Positions 32,101 through 38,864 of a DNA stretch of 38,864 nt are shown in pieces. The translations under genes and the position numbers were made by a program. This DNA comes from Minisyncoccus sp041650175. Lineage in GTDB: Bacteria; Patescibacteriota; Minisyncoccia; Minisyncoccales; Minisyncoccaceae. The stretch's first letter is position 1. Each line of letters starts with the position of its first letter. Location of the stretch: assembly GCA_041650175.1 (NCBI GenBank), contig JBAZLS010000006.1:1-38864 (forward strand), in the 5' to 3' direction. The notes under the pieces are model-generated. The model searched no databases, was not told the origin of the DNA, and saw only the letters and a program-made list of their open reading frames with translations.

Positions 32101-32457
32101 AATGCAACGTCAATCAGAAAATTAAATAATGATTTACTTGGTGTTCGAACGACTGATACGCACAGTAGTAATGAAAAACATACTTATAGAGGAGAGACGG
32201 TAACGATAATCGGAATAATAGCTGATATCAAGAAAATTATGACGAAGAAGGGAGACCAGATGATGTTTATAAAAATTGAAGATTTGACGGATAAGATGGA
32301 AATAGTAATATTCCCTACTATGCTGGCAAAAAATCCTGATTTGTTTGTTGAAAATAAAATTATCAGTGTAACGGGAAGGGCGGATGTAAGAGATGATGTT
32401 GCTAAAATTGTTGCTAACGAAATAGAAGAAGTGTTAATAGAAGAAGATTGTGTGTAA
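29125..32457 (+). CDS. dnaE: DNA polymerase III alpha subunit
   Basis: A 1110-aa replicative polymerase. The PHP domain starts with FVHLHLHSHYSLLDG. The palm has GPGRGSAAGS and the catalytic PDIDTDF (about residues 427-433). The finger region has TFGTMAAKASIRDVGRALG and SHAACYAVIAYETAYLK. The helix-hairpin-helix lies near 830-860. The OB fold (VTIIGIIADIKKIMTKKG) is near 1010-1060. Length is typical. A second ATG at 29131 is an alternative start. It stands alone with its own promoter. Confidence 0.96.
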   Translation: MNMSKFVHLHLHSHYSLLDGLSKIDEILDRIKELGMDSVALTDHGVMYGVIEFYKSAKAKGIKPIIGCEFYEAVNDMADKNPQVENRRYHLILLAKNEKGYNNLVKLVTKAHLEGFYYKPRIDFELLKKHSEGIIALSACLQGRIPVLLLANKIDEAEKIALEYQSIFGSGNYYLEIQNHPAIPEQEKVNKLIIELSKKTGIPLVATNDSHYTFKEDAEAQDILMLINTGADINDPERLSMRIEDFSIKSSEQMIEDFSHIPEAISNTLKIAEACNLELKLGEIKIPQFDVPDDKNAFNYLKELCYNGIEKKYNIHNKELQSLIDKILKEEKIDAEKVKDEELKKIVTRAEYELRVIEKAGFTDYFLIVQDFINWAKDHHIVVGPGRGSAAGSIVAYLTNITNVDPLKYGLYFERFLNPDRVSPPDIDTDFTDARRDEVINYVSEKYGRNRVAQIITFGTMAAKASIRDVGRALGYEYSYCDKIAKMIPIGLDLKGTLEVVQEFSDLYESDPMAERLINLALRIEGCVRHASTHACGVVISKSPLDNSVPIQHPSQDANAIVTQYGGHGIESMGLLKMDFLGLRNLTIIEEALKRIYAVQGLNVDIENIPLDDKKAYKLLQDGNCIGVFQLESDGMRRYLKQLKPTGIEDITAMVALYRPGPMQHIPDYIAGKNKIKEVKYIHPKLKLLLADTYGIPLYQEQIMRIATDMAGFTLSEADILRKAIGKKNEKLLMEQKEKFVNGMIKNEISKKIGEEIWSWIEPFAKYSFNKSHAACYAVIAYETAYLKANYPVEYMAALLTAEGGDIDRVATLIDECKKMKIEVLPPDINESYKDFSVVPKKNQIRFGLSAIKNVGDGVVELTIKERKTGGSFKDIHDFFSRSDNKVLNKKSLESLVRAGAFDSLEKRNKILHNLERLMDWTKKNQKIKESGQKGLFDLFGGAGVESSFNSNIILEDAPEISEKERLTWEKELLGLYISGHPLQKMKGFLDNNATSIRKLNNDLLGVRTTDTHSSNEKHTYRGETVTIIGIIADIKKIMTKKGDQMMFIKIEDLTDKMEIVIFPTMLAKNPDLFVENKIISVTGRADVRDDVAKIVANEIEEVLIEEDCV

Positions 32458-32460
32458 TTA

Positions 32461-32580
32461 AATTCTTTTTCAGAATTATTGTTTTCTTGAGGCGTGATTT
32501 TCTTGCTAGAAAATCCCTTGAGTTCAGCTCAGTCAGCTTCTCTATCTCAAGATAACAATAATCTTCAACGAATTTTAATG
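32461..32580. repeat. Nested palindrome element, copy C
   Basis: The main arm at 32475-32491 (ATTATTGTTTTCTTGAG) pairs over 17 bp with one mismatch with 32546-32562. The inner GATTTTCT/AGAAAATC has loop TGCT. The right inner part (GTTCAGCTCAGTCAGCTTC) is identical to copy B, and the flanks (ATTCTTTTTC left, CAAC.AAT..TAATG right) match as well. Confidence 0.75.
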
Positions 32581-32617
32581 TGCTAGAGAGGAGTGAGAGA
32601 GTGATTTGGAAGGGCTT

Positions 32618-32735
32618 GCAATTCTTTTTTAAATGCTTTCCTTTTGCCATACACAAATTTTCTGCTGAAAATTTGCCTTGCTTTATTTTCAGCCAAAATA
32701 AAAGGTGTCAAAAGGAAACATTTAAAATGAATTGC
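32618..32735. repeat. Nested palindrome element, copy D
   Basis: A long outer arm: GCAATTC-TT-TTTTAAATG-C-TTTCCTTTTG (32618-32646) pairs with 32709-32735, about 26 bp with small bulges. Inside lie AAATTTTC/GAAAATTT with loop TGCT and a second hairpin CTTTATTTT/AAAATAAAAG. ATTCTTT is again on the left. The open frame across this region (32580-32804) is made of these arms and is not considered a gene. Confidence 0.7.
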
Positions 32736-32777
32736 GTCTATAAAATTTTAACGTATTCAGGGCGAGGAGGATGGAAA

Positions 32778-32860
32778 ATGGTAGCTTGTAACTACAAGCT
32801 TTGAATATTGATTTTCACTGACGTGAAAATATTGTACTTGTTTTACAAGTAAAGGCATTA
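32778..32860. repeat. Run of three short hairpins
   Basis: TAGCTTGTA/TACAAGCT, GATTTTCAC/GTGAAAAT and TACTTGT/ACAAGTA follow each other. The first resembles GGTAGCTTGC...GCAAGCTTTTTAG before the GACGAAATAAGG repeats at 26000. Confidence 0.5.
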
Positions 32861-32966
32861 TATTTTTAATAGATATGTTTATTCAAAAAAAGAAATACAT
32901 TTATCAGAATATTCGGATATGTGAAAGCACGCAGACGCGGGGCTAGGATTGGCGATTAAAATATAT

Positions 32967-33112
32967 AGATTGCTTCGTCCGTTCCTGGGACCCATTCGGT
33001 CGGATTCTGGTGAATCCGCCTCAGGGCGGGGCTCGACTTCAGTCAAGTCTCTGCCGTCGCCTTCTGCAAAGTCAACCGCAATGACGAGTAGAGTGTTGGG
33101 TTCGCAATGACA
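32967..33112 (+). repeat. REP-like repeat with a large nested insert
   Basis: The ends are AGATTGCTTCGTCC (32967) and CGCAATGACG (33076-33085), but the loop is expanded to about 95 nt with several inner palindromic pieces (GGGACCCATTCGGTCGG, GAATCCGCCTCAGGGCGGG, CGACTTCAGTCAAGTCTC). A second CGCAATGACA end follows at 33103. Nothing else is seen in 32861-33153. Confidence 0.65.
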
Positions 33113-33153
33113 ATTGTAACTAATAATATGAATTTGAAACTAAAAATAATAAT

Positions 33154-34920
33154 ATGAATAAAGATATAGAAGTTATAAGGCATTCGTTATCACATATTTT
33201 AGCGATTGCTATAAAAGAATTATATAGTGATGTTAAGCTTGGTATTGGACCAGCAATTGAAAATGGGTTTTATTATGATTTTGATTTTGGTAATATTCAG
33301 ATAACTTTAGATGACTTGCCAAAGATTGAAAAGAAGATGAAAGAAATCATAAAAAATAAAGTTGGATTTGAGAGAGTTGAACTGTCAAAAGAGGAATCAA
33401 AAAAAATATTTGCAAAAGAAAATTATAAATTAGAGCTTATTGACGAATTAGTCGATGGAGAAATAACTGGTTATAAGACTGGCGATTTTATTGATTTGTG
33501 CAAGGGGCCACATATTGATAATACTTCCGAAATAAACACTGATGGATTTACTTTGACTAAGACTTCTGGCGCATATTGGAAAGGAAGTGAAAAAAATAAA
33601 ATGCTAACTAGAATTTATGGTGTTGCTTTTGGAAATAAGGAAGAATTAGAAAAATACCTTGAGATGATGAAGGAGGCAGAAAAAAGAGATCACAGAAAAT
33701 TGGGAAAAGAATTAGACTTGTTTCATACTGAAGAAGATGTTGGTATTGGATTGATTCTTTGGCATCCGAAAGGGGCAATGTTGTGGAGGGTAATCGAAGA
33801 TTTTTGGTATAAGAAACATTTAGAAAATGGATATGAACTTGTAAGAACTCCTCATATTGGAAATAGAAAATTATGGGAACGTTCTGGCCATTGGGGGTTT
33901 TATTCTGGAAGTATGTATCCTCCACTTGAAGTTGGCCAATCACTTGAGGAATTAAAAAATCAAGATGAAGTAAAGGAATCAGAACAGTTTTTATTAAAAC
34001 CAATGAACTGTCCTTTTCATGTTTCTATTTATAATAATTCACCAAAATCATATAGGGATTTGCCTATGCTTTGGGCGGAAACAGGCACTGTATATAGATT
34101 TGAAAAAAAAGGAGAACTTTCTGGTTTAACCAGAGTAAGAGGATTTACTCAAGATGATGCACATATTATTTGCAGAAAAGACCAAGTTGAAGACGAGCTC
34201 AAAAAAGTAATTGATTTTATTCTTTTTATTTATAAATCTTTTGGATTTGATCCTGAATCTGTGAATGTTTATCTTTCGCTTCGAGATCCTAAAGATAAGG
34301 ATAAATATGCTGGAAGTGATGAGGGGTGGAGTTTTTCTGAATCAGTTTTAAGAAAAGTTGCCATTGAAAAAGAATTGAATTTTGTTGAAGAAGAAGGCGA
34401 AGCTGCTTTTTATGGTCCAAAGCTAGATTTTAAAATAAAAGATGTTTTGGGGAGAGAATGGCAATGTTCTACTTTGCAATTTGATTTTAATTTACCAGAA
34501 AGATTTGAAATGGAATTTACTAATGAGCAAGGTGAAAAAGAACAGCCATATATGTTACATAGAGCATTATTCGGTTCGTTTGAAAGATTTATCGGTTTGT
34601 TGATTGAACATTATGCTGGTGCCTTTCCATTTTGGTTAGCTCCTATTCAAATTATAATTCTTCCTGTGGGAGAAGGCCATCGTGAATATGCTAAACAAGT
34701 AGCTGAAAAGCTTGAAGCATATAGGGTTCGAATTGATAACGATAATCAGACAATTGGCAAGAAAATAAGAGAGGCAGAAATGCAAAAGATTCCTTATATC
34801 TTAGTTGTTGGTGATAAAGAAATAGGAAATAAAACTGTCAGTGTAAGAAAAAGAGGACAACAAGAATTGGGAGAAATGAAAATAGAACAATTAATTGAGC
34901 AAGAAAAACTTTCAAATTAA
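33154..34920 (+). CDS. thrS: Threonyl-tRNA synthetase without TGS domain
   Basis: A 588-aa class II synthetase. It begins directly with the editing domain (IRHSLSHILAIAIKELY, CKGPHIDNTSEI), so the N-terminal TGS domain of about 60 residues found in the E. coli enzyme is absent. The catalytic core shows MNCPFHVSIY with the zinc cysteine, YRDLPMLWAETGTVYRFEK, LTRVRGFTQDDAHI and FYGPKLDF. The anticodon-binding domain forms the last 100 residues. The stop TAA overlaps the next ATG by one nt. Confidence 0.95.
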   Translation: MNKDIEVIRHSLSHILAIAIKELYSDVKLGIGPAIENGFYYDFDFGNIQITLDDLPKIEKKMKEIIKNKVGFERVELSKEESKKIFAKENYKLELIDELVDGEITGYKTGDFIDLCKGPHIDNTSEINTDGFTLTKTSGAYWKGSEKNKMLTRIYGVAFGNKEELEKYLEMMKEAEKRDHRKLGKELDLFHTEEDVGIGLILWHPKGAMLWRVIEDFWYKKHLENGYELVRTPHIGNRKLWERSGHWGFYSGSMYPPLEVGQSLEELKNQDEVKESEQFLLKPMNCPFHVSIYNNSPKSYRDLPMLWAETGTVYRFEKKGELSGLTRVRGFTQDDAHIICRKDQVEDELKKVIDFILFIYKSFGFDPESVNVYLSLRDPKDKDKYAGSDEGWSFSESVLRKVAIEKELNFVEEEGEAAFYGPKLDFKIKDVLGREWQCSTLQFDFNLPERFEMEFTNEQGEKEQPYMLHRALFGSFERFIGLLIEHYAGAFPFWLAPIQIIILPVGEGHREYAKQVAEKLEAYRVRIDNDNQTIGKKIREAEMQKIPYILVVGDKEIGNKTVSVRKRGQQELGEMKIEQLIEQEKLSN

Positions 34921-36131
34921 TGCCAAAGAAAATAATTTTTTTAATATCTTTAACGGCTTTATTCTTAGTAACAATGTTTGCTATAGCAGGAAATATTTCA
35001 AAAATTTCTGATGTTTTGTTTATGCCCAATAAGCCATTATATTTTTTGAAAGAATGGACTCGTAGTTCAGAATCTTTTTTAACTTTTGATCCAGAAAAAA
35101 GAATACAACTGCGTTTAGTTTTTACGATTGAAAAATTAAATGAGCTTCGAAAGATTAAAAATGATAGCAAAGTTTTTGAAGCTGCTTTGTCTGACTATTT
35201 ATCAGAAACAGAAAATTTGAAATTATCTGCAGAATCATTGCGAGGTATAAATAATATAGAACTGGGAAATAAAATAACGAATGAATTATTTTATCAAAGG
35301 CAATTGCTTGCAGATATGCTTGGAGCAAAGACGACTGATCCAAAAAATTATATATTAACGAGTAGTTTTAATAATTTAATTTCTAGTGCTTTTTATGTGG
35401 CACTCGAAAATGATGTTTTTGAATCTATTAAAAAGCATATATCTTTTATAGAGAGTGATCAGGCAAAAATAGAGGAATTAGACTATATATTAACTTATTC
35501 ACCTACCGCAACCTTTAAAGAAAAAGTTTTATTTTTAGAACTAGAAATAATTGAAAATAAAATTGCTAATGGGTTTAATGATATTTCTGAGTCAAATTAT
35601 TTTGAAAACAAGTTTTCTGAAATACGAGATACTGATTATTATAAAAAACGAATAATTGCTTTAGAAAAGCAAAAGCAAGAGAATTTAATCAAGGAATTGG
35701 CTAAAGGGGTTTGGGTTGATGAAATTATCAAACAGGTTCCTGGCGAAGAAGTTGAAATATTAGAGAGTTTCAAGACAAGACTTGCAAAAATTAAATTAGA
35801 AAAACTTGATCAAAAAATAGATGATTTGCAAGTATATGACGAAACAAAGGTTTTACTTAGAGAAACAAGGGATGAGATAATATCTTCTATTTATGGAGAT
35901 ATGGAGCCAACTCAAGCATTAAGTGTAGTGCAAGAAGAGGTTGTCGGTAGTGAAAATGACATAACAAAAATTAGTCCTGCTTCTGCTTTTTGTCTTAGAC
36001 AAGGATATAAATTAGAATTAAGAGAGAAGGATGGTGTTGCTTATGTTGTTTGCATATATGACGGTCTTGAATGTGAACAGCTCGCTTTTTATAAAGGTGA
36101 ATGCGAATTTGTTGAGGAAGTATCTGAATAG
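34920..36131 (+). CDS. Membrane-anchored helical protein (DUF5667-like)
   Basis: A 403-aa protein with an N-terminal hydrophobic segment (IIFLISLTALFLVTMFAIAG). The next part, MPNKPLYFLKEWTRSSESFLTFDPEKRIQLRLVF split over about 38-72, is typical of DUF5667: a P-x-x-x-L-Y-x-LK motif, then helices with KRIQLRL. The remainder is mostly helical with coiled-coil potential. The end has three cysteines (CIYDGLECEQLAFYKGEC). It is translated with thrS through a TAATG overlap. Function unknown. Confidence 0.7.
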   Translation: MPKKIIFLISLTALFLVTMFAIAGNISKISDVLFMPNKPLYFLKEWTRSSESFLTFDPEKRIQLRLVFTIEKLNELRKIKNDSKVFEAALSDYLSETENLKLSAESLRGINNIELGNKITNELFYQRQLLADMLGAKTTDPKNYILTSSFNNLISSAFYVALENDVFESIKKHISFIESDQAKIEELDYILTYSPTATFKEKVLFLELEIIENKIANGFNDISESNYFENKFSEIRDTDYYKKRIIALEKQKQENLIKELAKGVWVDEIIKQVPGEEVEILESFKTRLAKIKLEKLDQKIDDLQVYDETKVLLRETRDEIISSIYGDMEPTQALSVVQEEVVGSENDITKISPASAFCLRQGYKLELREKDGVAYVVCIYDGLECEQLAFYKGECEFVEEVSE

Positions 36132-36161
36132 AATTTTTAACTGATTAATTAGGATATAAAG

Positions 36162-37457
36162 ATGAAAAAGTATTTTATTTTGACTTTTGGGTGCCAGATG
36201 AATGAGTCTGATTCTGAAAGAATAGCTTCTCTTTTTGAATCTATCGGATTTAAGCAATCTTTAGAAATAGAAAGCGCTGATTTAGTCATTGTGAATATGT
36301 GTTCGGTTCGTCAGAGTGCTGTTGATAGAATATTAGGCTTGGCTAATAAGTTTGGCGAACTTAGACAAAAGAAAAAAGGGTTTAAGGCTATTTTGACCGG
36401 ATGTATGCTTGACCCTGATAAAGATAAATTTATTAAGATTTTTGATTTTATCTTGAATAAGGAAGATTTAGAAGTATGGCCGCAGATACTAGCAGGAGAA
36501 GGAATAAATAAAAAGAATCGGGATTATTTGAAGATAGCTCCAAAACAATCAAGTACATTTCAAGGATTTGTGCCAATATCAAATGGATGTGATAATTTTT
36601 GTACTTATTGCGCTGTGCCTTATGCACGAGGAAGATTGGTTTGTCGAAAACATAACGATATTCTAAAGGAGGTAAAAGTTTTGGCAGAAAAAGGTTATAA
36701 AGAAATATGGCTACTGGGTGAAAATGTAAATAGCTATCACTCCCCTACGGATGAGAAAATAAATTTTGCAGAACTTATCAGAAGAATAGAAAAAATAAAA
36801 GGTGATTTTTGGTTGCGTTTTACTAGTCCCCATCCTAAAGATTTTTCAGATGAATTGATTGAGGTTCTTGCTAAATCTTTTAAGTTTGCTCCATATATAA
36901 ATTTACCTGCACAATCTGGAGATGATGAAGTATTGCGTAAAATGAATCGTCCTTATAAAGCAAAGAAATATTTAGACCTTGTTAAAAAAATTAGAAAATC
37001 GTTTTTAGAAAATAGAGAAGGACTTGAAGGCCAAGTTGCGATTTCGACTGATATAATTGTCGGTTTCCCTACTGAAACAGAAAAACAATTTTTGAATACG
37101 GCCAATCTTTTTAATTTGGCTAAATTTGACATGGCTTTTATTGCTCAATATTCACCTCGTCCGCAATCGCATTGTTATAAAAATATGAAAGATGATGTTA
37201 AAAAATCGGATAAACGGTTGAGACATAAAAGATTGACGGAAATACTTCGTAGCGTAGGATTAGAGCGAAATAAAATTTTTCTGGATAAAGTAATCCCCGT
37301 TCTCATATTCGAGAAATATAAGGGATATTATCTTGGAAGGAATAGGCAGAATAAGGCCGTAAAAGTCTTCTCAAAAGAAGAAAATCTTGTTGGTAATATA
37401 ATTGATGCTAAAGTTGTTAGGATTTTACCATTAAGCTTAGAAGCGGAACAAATATGA
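36162..37457 (+). CDS. miaB: tRNA methylthiotransferase MiaB
   Basis: A 431-aa radical-SAM enzyme that adds the methylthio group to i6A37 in tRNA. Cys in FGCQMNESDS, NMCSVRQSA and TGCML form the auxiliary cluster of the UPF0004 domain. The radical-SAM motif is CDNFCTYC in NGCDNFCTYCAVPYARGR. The C-terminal TRAM domain runs from about 365. Pairing with miaA, whose product makes the i6A substrate, supports MiaB over its paralogues. GATATAAAG precedes the ATG. Confidence 0.93.
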   Translation: MKKYFILTFGCQMNESDSERIASLFESIGFKQSLEIESADLVIVNMCSVRQSAVDRILGLANKFGELRQKKKGFKAILTGCMLDPDKDKFIKIFDFILNKEDLEVWPQILAGEGINKKNRDYLKIAPKQSSTFQGFVPISNGCDNFCTYCAVPYARGRLVCRKHNDILKEVKVLAEKGYKEIWLLGENVNSYHSPTDEKINFAELIRRIEKIKGDFWLRFTSPHPKDFSDELIEVLAKSFKFAPYINLPAQSGDDEVLRKMNRPYKAKKYLDLVKKIRKSFLENREGLEGQVAISTDIIVGFPTETEKQFLNTANLFNLAKFDMAFIAQYSPRPQSHCYKNMKDDVKKSDKRLRHKRLTEILRSVGLERNKIFLDKVIPVLIFEKYKGYYLGRNRQNKAVKVFSKEENLVGNIIDAKVVRILPLSLEAEQI

Positions 37458-38374
37458 AGGATAAAAAATTGCAAATGTTAATTGTTATACTTGGAGCTAC
37501 GGCAACAGGCAAAACTGATTTGGGTATTTGGCTCGCTAAAAAATATAATGGAGAAGTTGTGTCTGCTGACTCAAGACTTGTTTATCGTGAAATGAATATT
37601 GGAACTGCGAAACCAAAAAATGAAAGCATAGGTGCTTTTGTATCGGGAGGAGTAAAACATCACATGATAAATACAACGTCTCTTAAAAAAATATACAATG
37701 TTGCTATTTTTAAGGAAAGGGCAATTAAGGAAATAAAAAATATTGGAAAAAAGAATAAAAATGCTTTCTTGGTTGGCGGGACAGGATTGTATATTGATGC
37801 AATTGTAAATAATATTGACTTTCCTGTTATTCCGCCAGATGAAGAATTAAGAGAAAGGTTAGAGAAAAAAACGCTGGAAAAATTATTCGATGAGTATCGC
37901 AAATTGGATCCTTTAGGAGCGGAAAAAATTGATAAAAAAAATAAAAGGAGGCTTATTAGAGCTATTGAAGTATGCAAGTTGACTGGAAGGTCATTTTGGG
38001 AAAATAGACGCCTAGAAAGCCCTATTTTTGATTGTTTGGAGGTTGGCATAGATGTCCCAAAAGAAGAATTATCTAGTAAAATCAAGAAAAGAATAAATAT
38101 AATGTTCAAAGCTGGACTTAAGGATGAAGTATTAGCGTTGATTAAGAAATATGGAAATATTCCACCTCTTCAAACTATCGGTTATCAGGAATGGAAAAAC
38201 TATACTGCTAAAGAAATTAGTAAAAAGGATTTGGAAGAGATAAAAGAAAGAATATTTTTGAATACTAATAATTTTTCCAAAAGACAAATGACCTGGTTTA
38301 AAAGGAATAAAAATATCCATTGGATAAAAACAAAAAAAGAAGCTGAAAAATTAGTGAAAGAATTTTTAAAATAA
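37454..38374 (+). CDS. miaA: tRNA dimethylallyltransferase MiaA
   Basis: A 306-aa P-loop transferase that prenylates A37 of tRNAs reading U-starting codons. Motifs are GATATGKTDLGIWLAKK (P-loop), VVSADSRLVYREMNIGTAKP, AFLVGGTGLYIDAI and NKRRLIRAIEV. The C-terminal region ends RQMTWFKRNKNIHW. The ATG overlaps the miaB stop by 4 nt, so the two consecutive A37-modification enzymes are coupled. Confidence 0.96.
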   Translation: MKDKKLQMLIVILGATATGKTDLGIWLAKKYNGEVVSADSRLVYREMNIGTAKPKNESIGAFVSGGVKHHMINTTSLKKIYNVAIFKERAIKEIKNIGKKNKNAFLVGGTGLYIDAIVNNIDFPVIPPDEELRERLEKKTLEKLFDEYRKLDPLGAEKIDKKNKRRLIRAIEVCKLTGRSFWENRRLESPIFDCLEVGIDVPKEELSSKIKKRINIMFKAGLKDEVLALIKKYGNIPPLQTIGYQEWKNYTAKEISKKDLEEIKERIFLNTNNFSKRQMTWFKRNKNIHWIKTKKEAEKLVKEFLK

Positions 38375-38397
38375 AAAGAGCCATTGTGGCTCTTTTT
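38374..38397. terminator. Bidirectional terminator after miaA
   Basis: AAAAAGAGCCA with TGGCTCTTTTT, loop TTG-like. It separates the miaA unit from the convergent glycine-rich gene. Confidence 0.8.
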
Positions 38398-38475
38398 GCT
38401 TAGAAAAACAATATAAGTAAATTGTTTATTTTTTAAGAAATTTTTTTAATAATTAAGATTCTGAAGAAATTATTT

Positions 38476-38864
38476 TTATGGTACGAAGTATCGAATAATT
38501 ACGACTCCAGAACCACCAGCAGATACTCCTCCTCCACCACCCCCAGTTGATGGTGTTCCAGATAATCCTCCGCCACCGCCGCCGTGCGTCGCCGTTCCAT
38601 CTCCACCGGGAGAAGATTTTCCTCCTCCTCCGCCTGCATATCCAACAGATATCCCTGTTATCGTGGAGTCGATTCCTGGCCCTCCATTTCCCGACCGAAC
38701 ATTTGCGACTGCATTTTCGCCTACGCCTCCTGCTCCTCCTCCGCCGCCACCGCATGCATTAGTAGTATCATTCTCTCCTAGCCCGCCTGCATACCCTTGT
38801 CCCGAAGTACCTAATCCTCCAGCCACTCCCCAACCAACTGCTCCATACAATGCCGCACTTCCTC
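38476..38864 (-). CDS. Glycine-rich surface protein, C-terminal part
   Basis: The frame is open to the window edge, so only the last 129 codons are seen. The sequence is runs of glycine with Ala, Ser and Thr (GGGGGGAGG, AGGGGGKSSPGGDG, HGGGGGGLSG) and ends GGSGVVIIRYFVP. This ending is common in glycine-rich domains of large secreted or phage-tail-like proteins of CPR and other bacteria. The codons are more GC-rich than the neighbours because of glycine and proline complement bias. Probably cell-surface; the binding partner is unknown. Confidence 0.75.
   Translation of the reverse strand, partial: GSAALYGAVGWGVAGGLGTSGQGYAGGLGENDTTNACGGGGGGAGGVGENAVANVRSGNGGPGIDSTITGISVGYAGGGGGKSSPGGDGTATHGGGGGGLSGTPSTGGGGGGVSAGGSGVVIIRYFVP

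Noticed and set aside
32580..32804. Plus-strand ORF of 74 aa
   Set aside because: It is made of the arms of nested palindrome copy D and following hairpins; it has no ribosome site and no protein-like composition.
38453..38781. Arg/Trp-rich and Arg/Ser-rich ORFs at the right end
   Set aside because: They are other-frame readings of the glycine-rich gene and result from its codon bias.
1..38864. Recoding of TGA (as in Gracilibacteria/SR1)
   Set aside because: TGA ends genes at expected positions, for example miaB, where it overlaps the miaA start, and no conserved protein reads through TGA.

Overview
The window is AT-rich and uses the standard code: TGA, TAA and TAG all serve as stops, and no gene needs TGA read as an amino acid. 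The compact housekeeping set, the ThrRS without a TGS domain, the DUF5667-like protein and the many short hairpin repeats suggest a Patescibacteria (CPR) genome. That assignment is an inference, because there is no rRNA gene in the window.

Left part (1-14.3 kb) is an accessory island. It starts with the 3' end of an IS481-like transposase. Then come about 15 mostly single-gene units, largely on the minus strand: small membrane proteins, two unrelated HExxH proteins, a YdeI-like protein, a DEDDh exonuclease, a broken GNAT, secreted proteins, a methyltransferase and a KAP NTPase. Copies of a ~100-bp repeat, one end of which resembles the IS terminus, lie between units. The most notable locus is 8.3-9.7 kb: a radical-SAM enzyme with a PqqD-like N-terminus, preceded by a 35-codon ORF with a strong ribosome site. 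This looks like a minimal RiPP pathway.

Middle part (14.3-21.7 kb) holds a GHKL-ATPase/DUF4325/membrane operon, a structured noncoding block, a Shedu defence nuclease (sduA) with a divergent partner, and a mobile module made of a 46-aa ORF, a hairpin, an HUH Rep and a serine recombinase. The recombinase gene ends inside a tRNA-Trp gene, and a damaged second tRNA-Trp copy lies next to it. Beyond it lie rpmG, tRNA-Thr and tRNA-Tyr. In many bacteria rpmG-trpT is followed by secE-nusG, so the module probably split that locus.

Right part (21.7-38.9 kb) is core genome. A minus-strand run holds rpmF, nusB, rnc, rpsP, a KH protein, trmD, tRNA-Tyr, tRNA-Thr and rpmG; rnhB is also minus. A plus-strand run holds dnaE, thrS, a DUF5667-like gene, miaB and miaA. 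A glycine-rich surface protein is cut by the window end.

The 2.5 kb between rpmF and rnhB has no ordinary gene. It carries five consecutive minus-strand mini-units, each ending in a hairpin with T-rich tail. Two of them have related promoter blocks and encode 24- and 26-aa peptides with a shared EV.TTP...TV C-terminus. The same spacer and the dnaE-thrS spacer carry four copies of a nested palindrome whose arms differ between copies but stay complementary within each copy.
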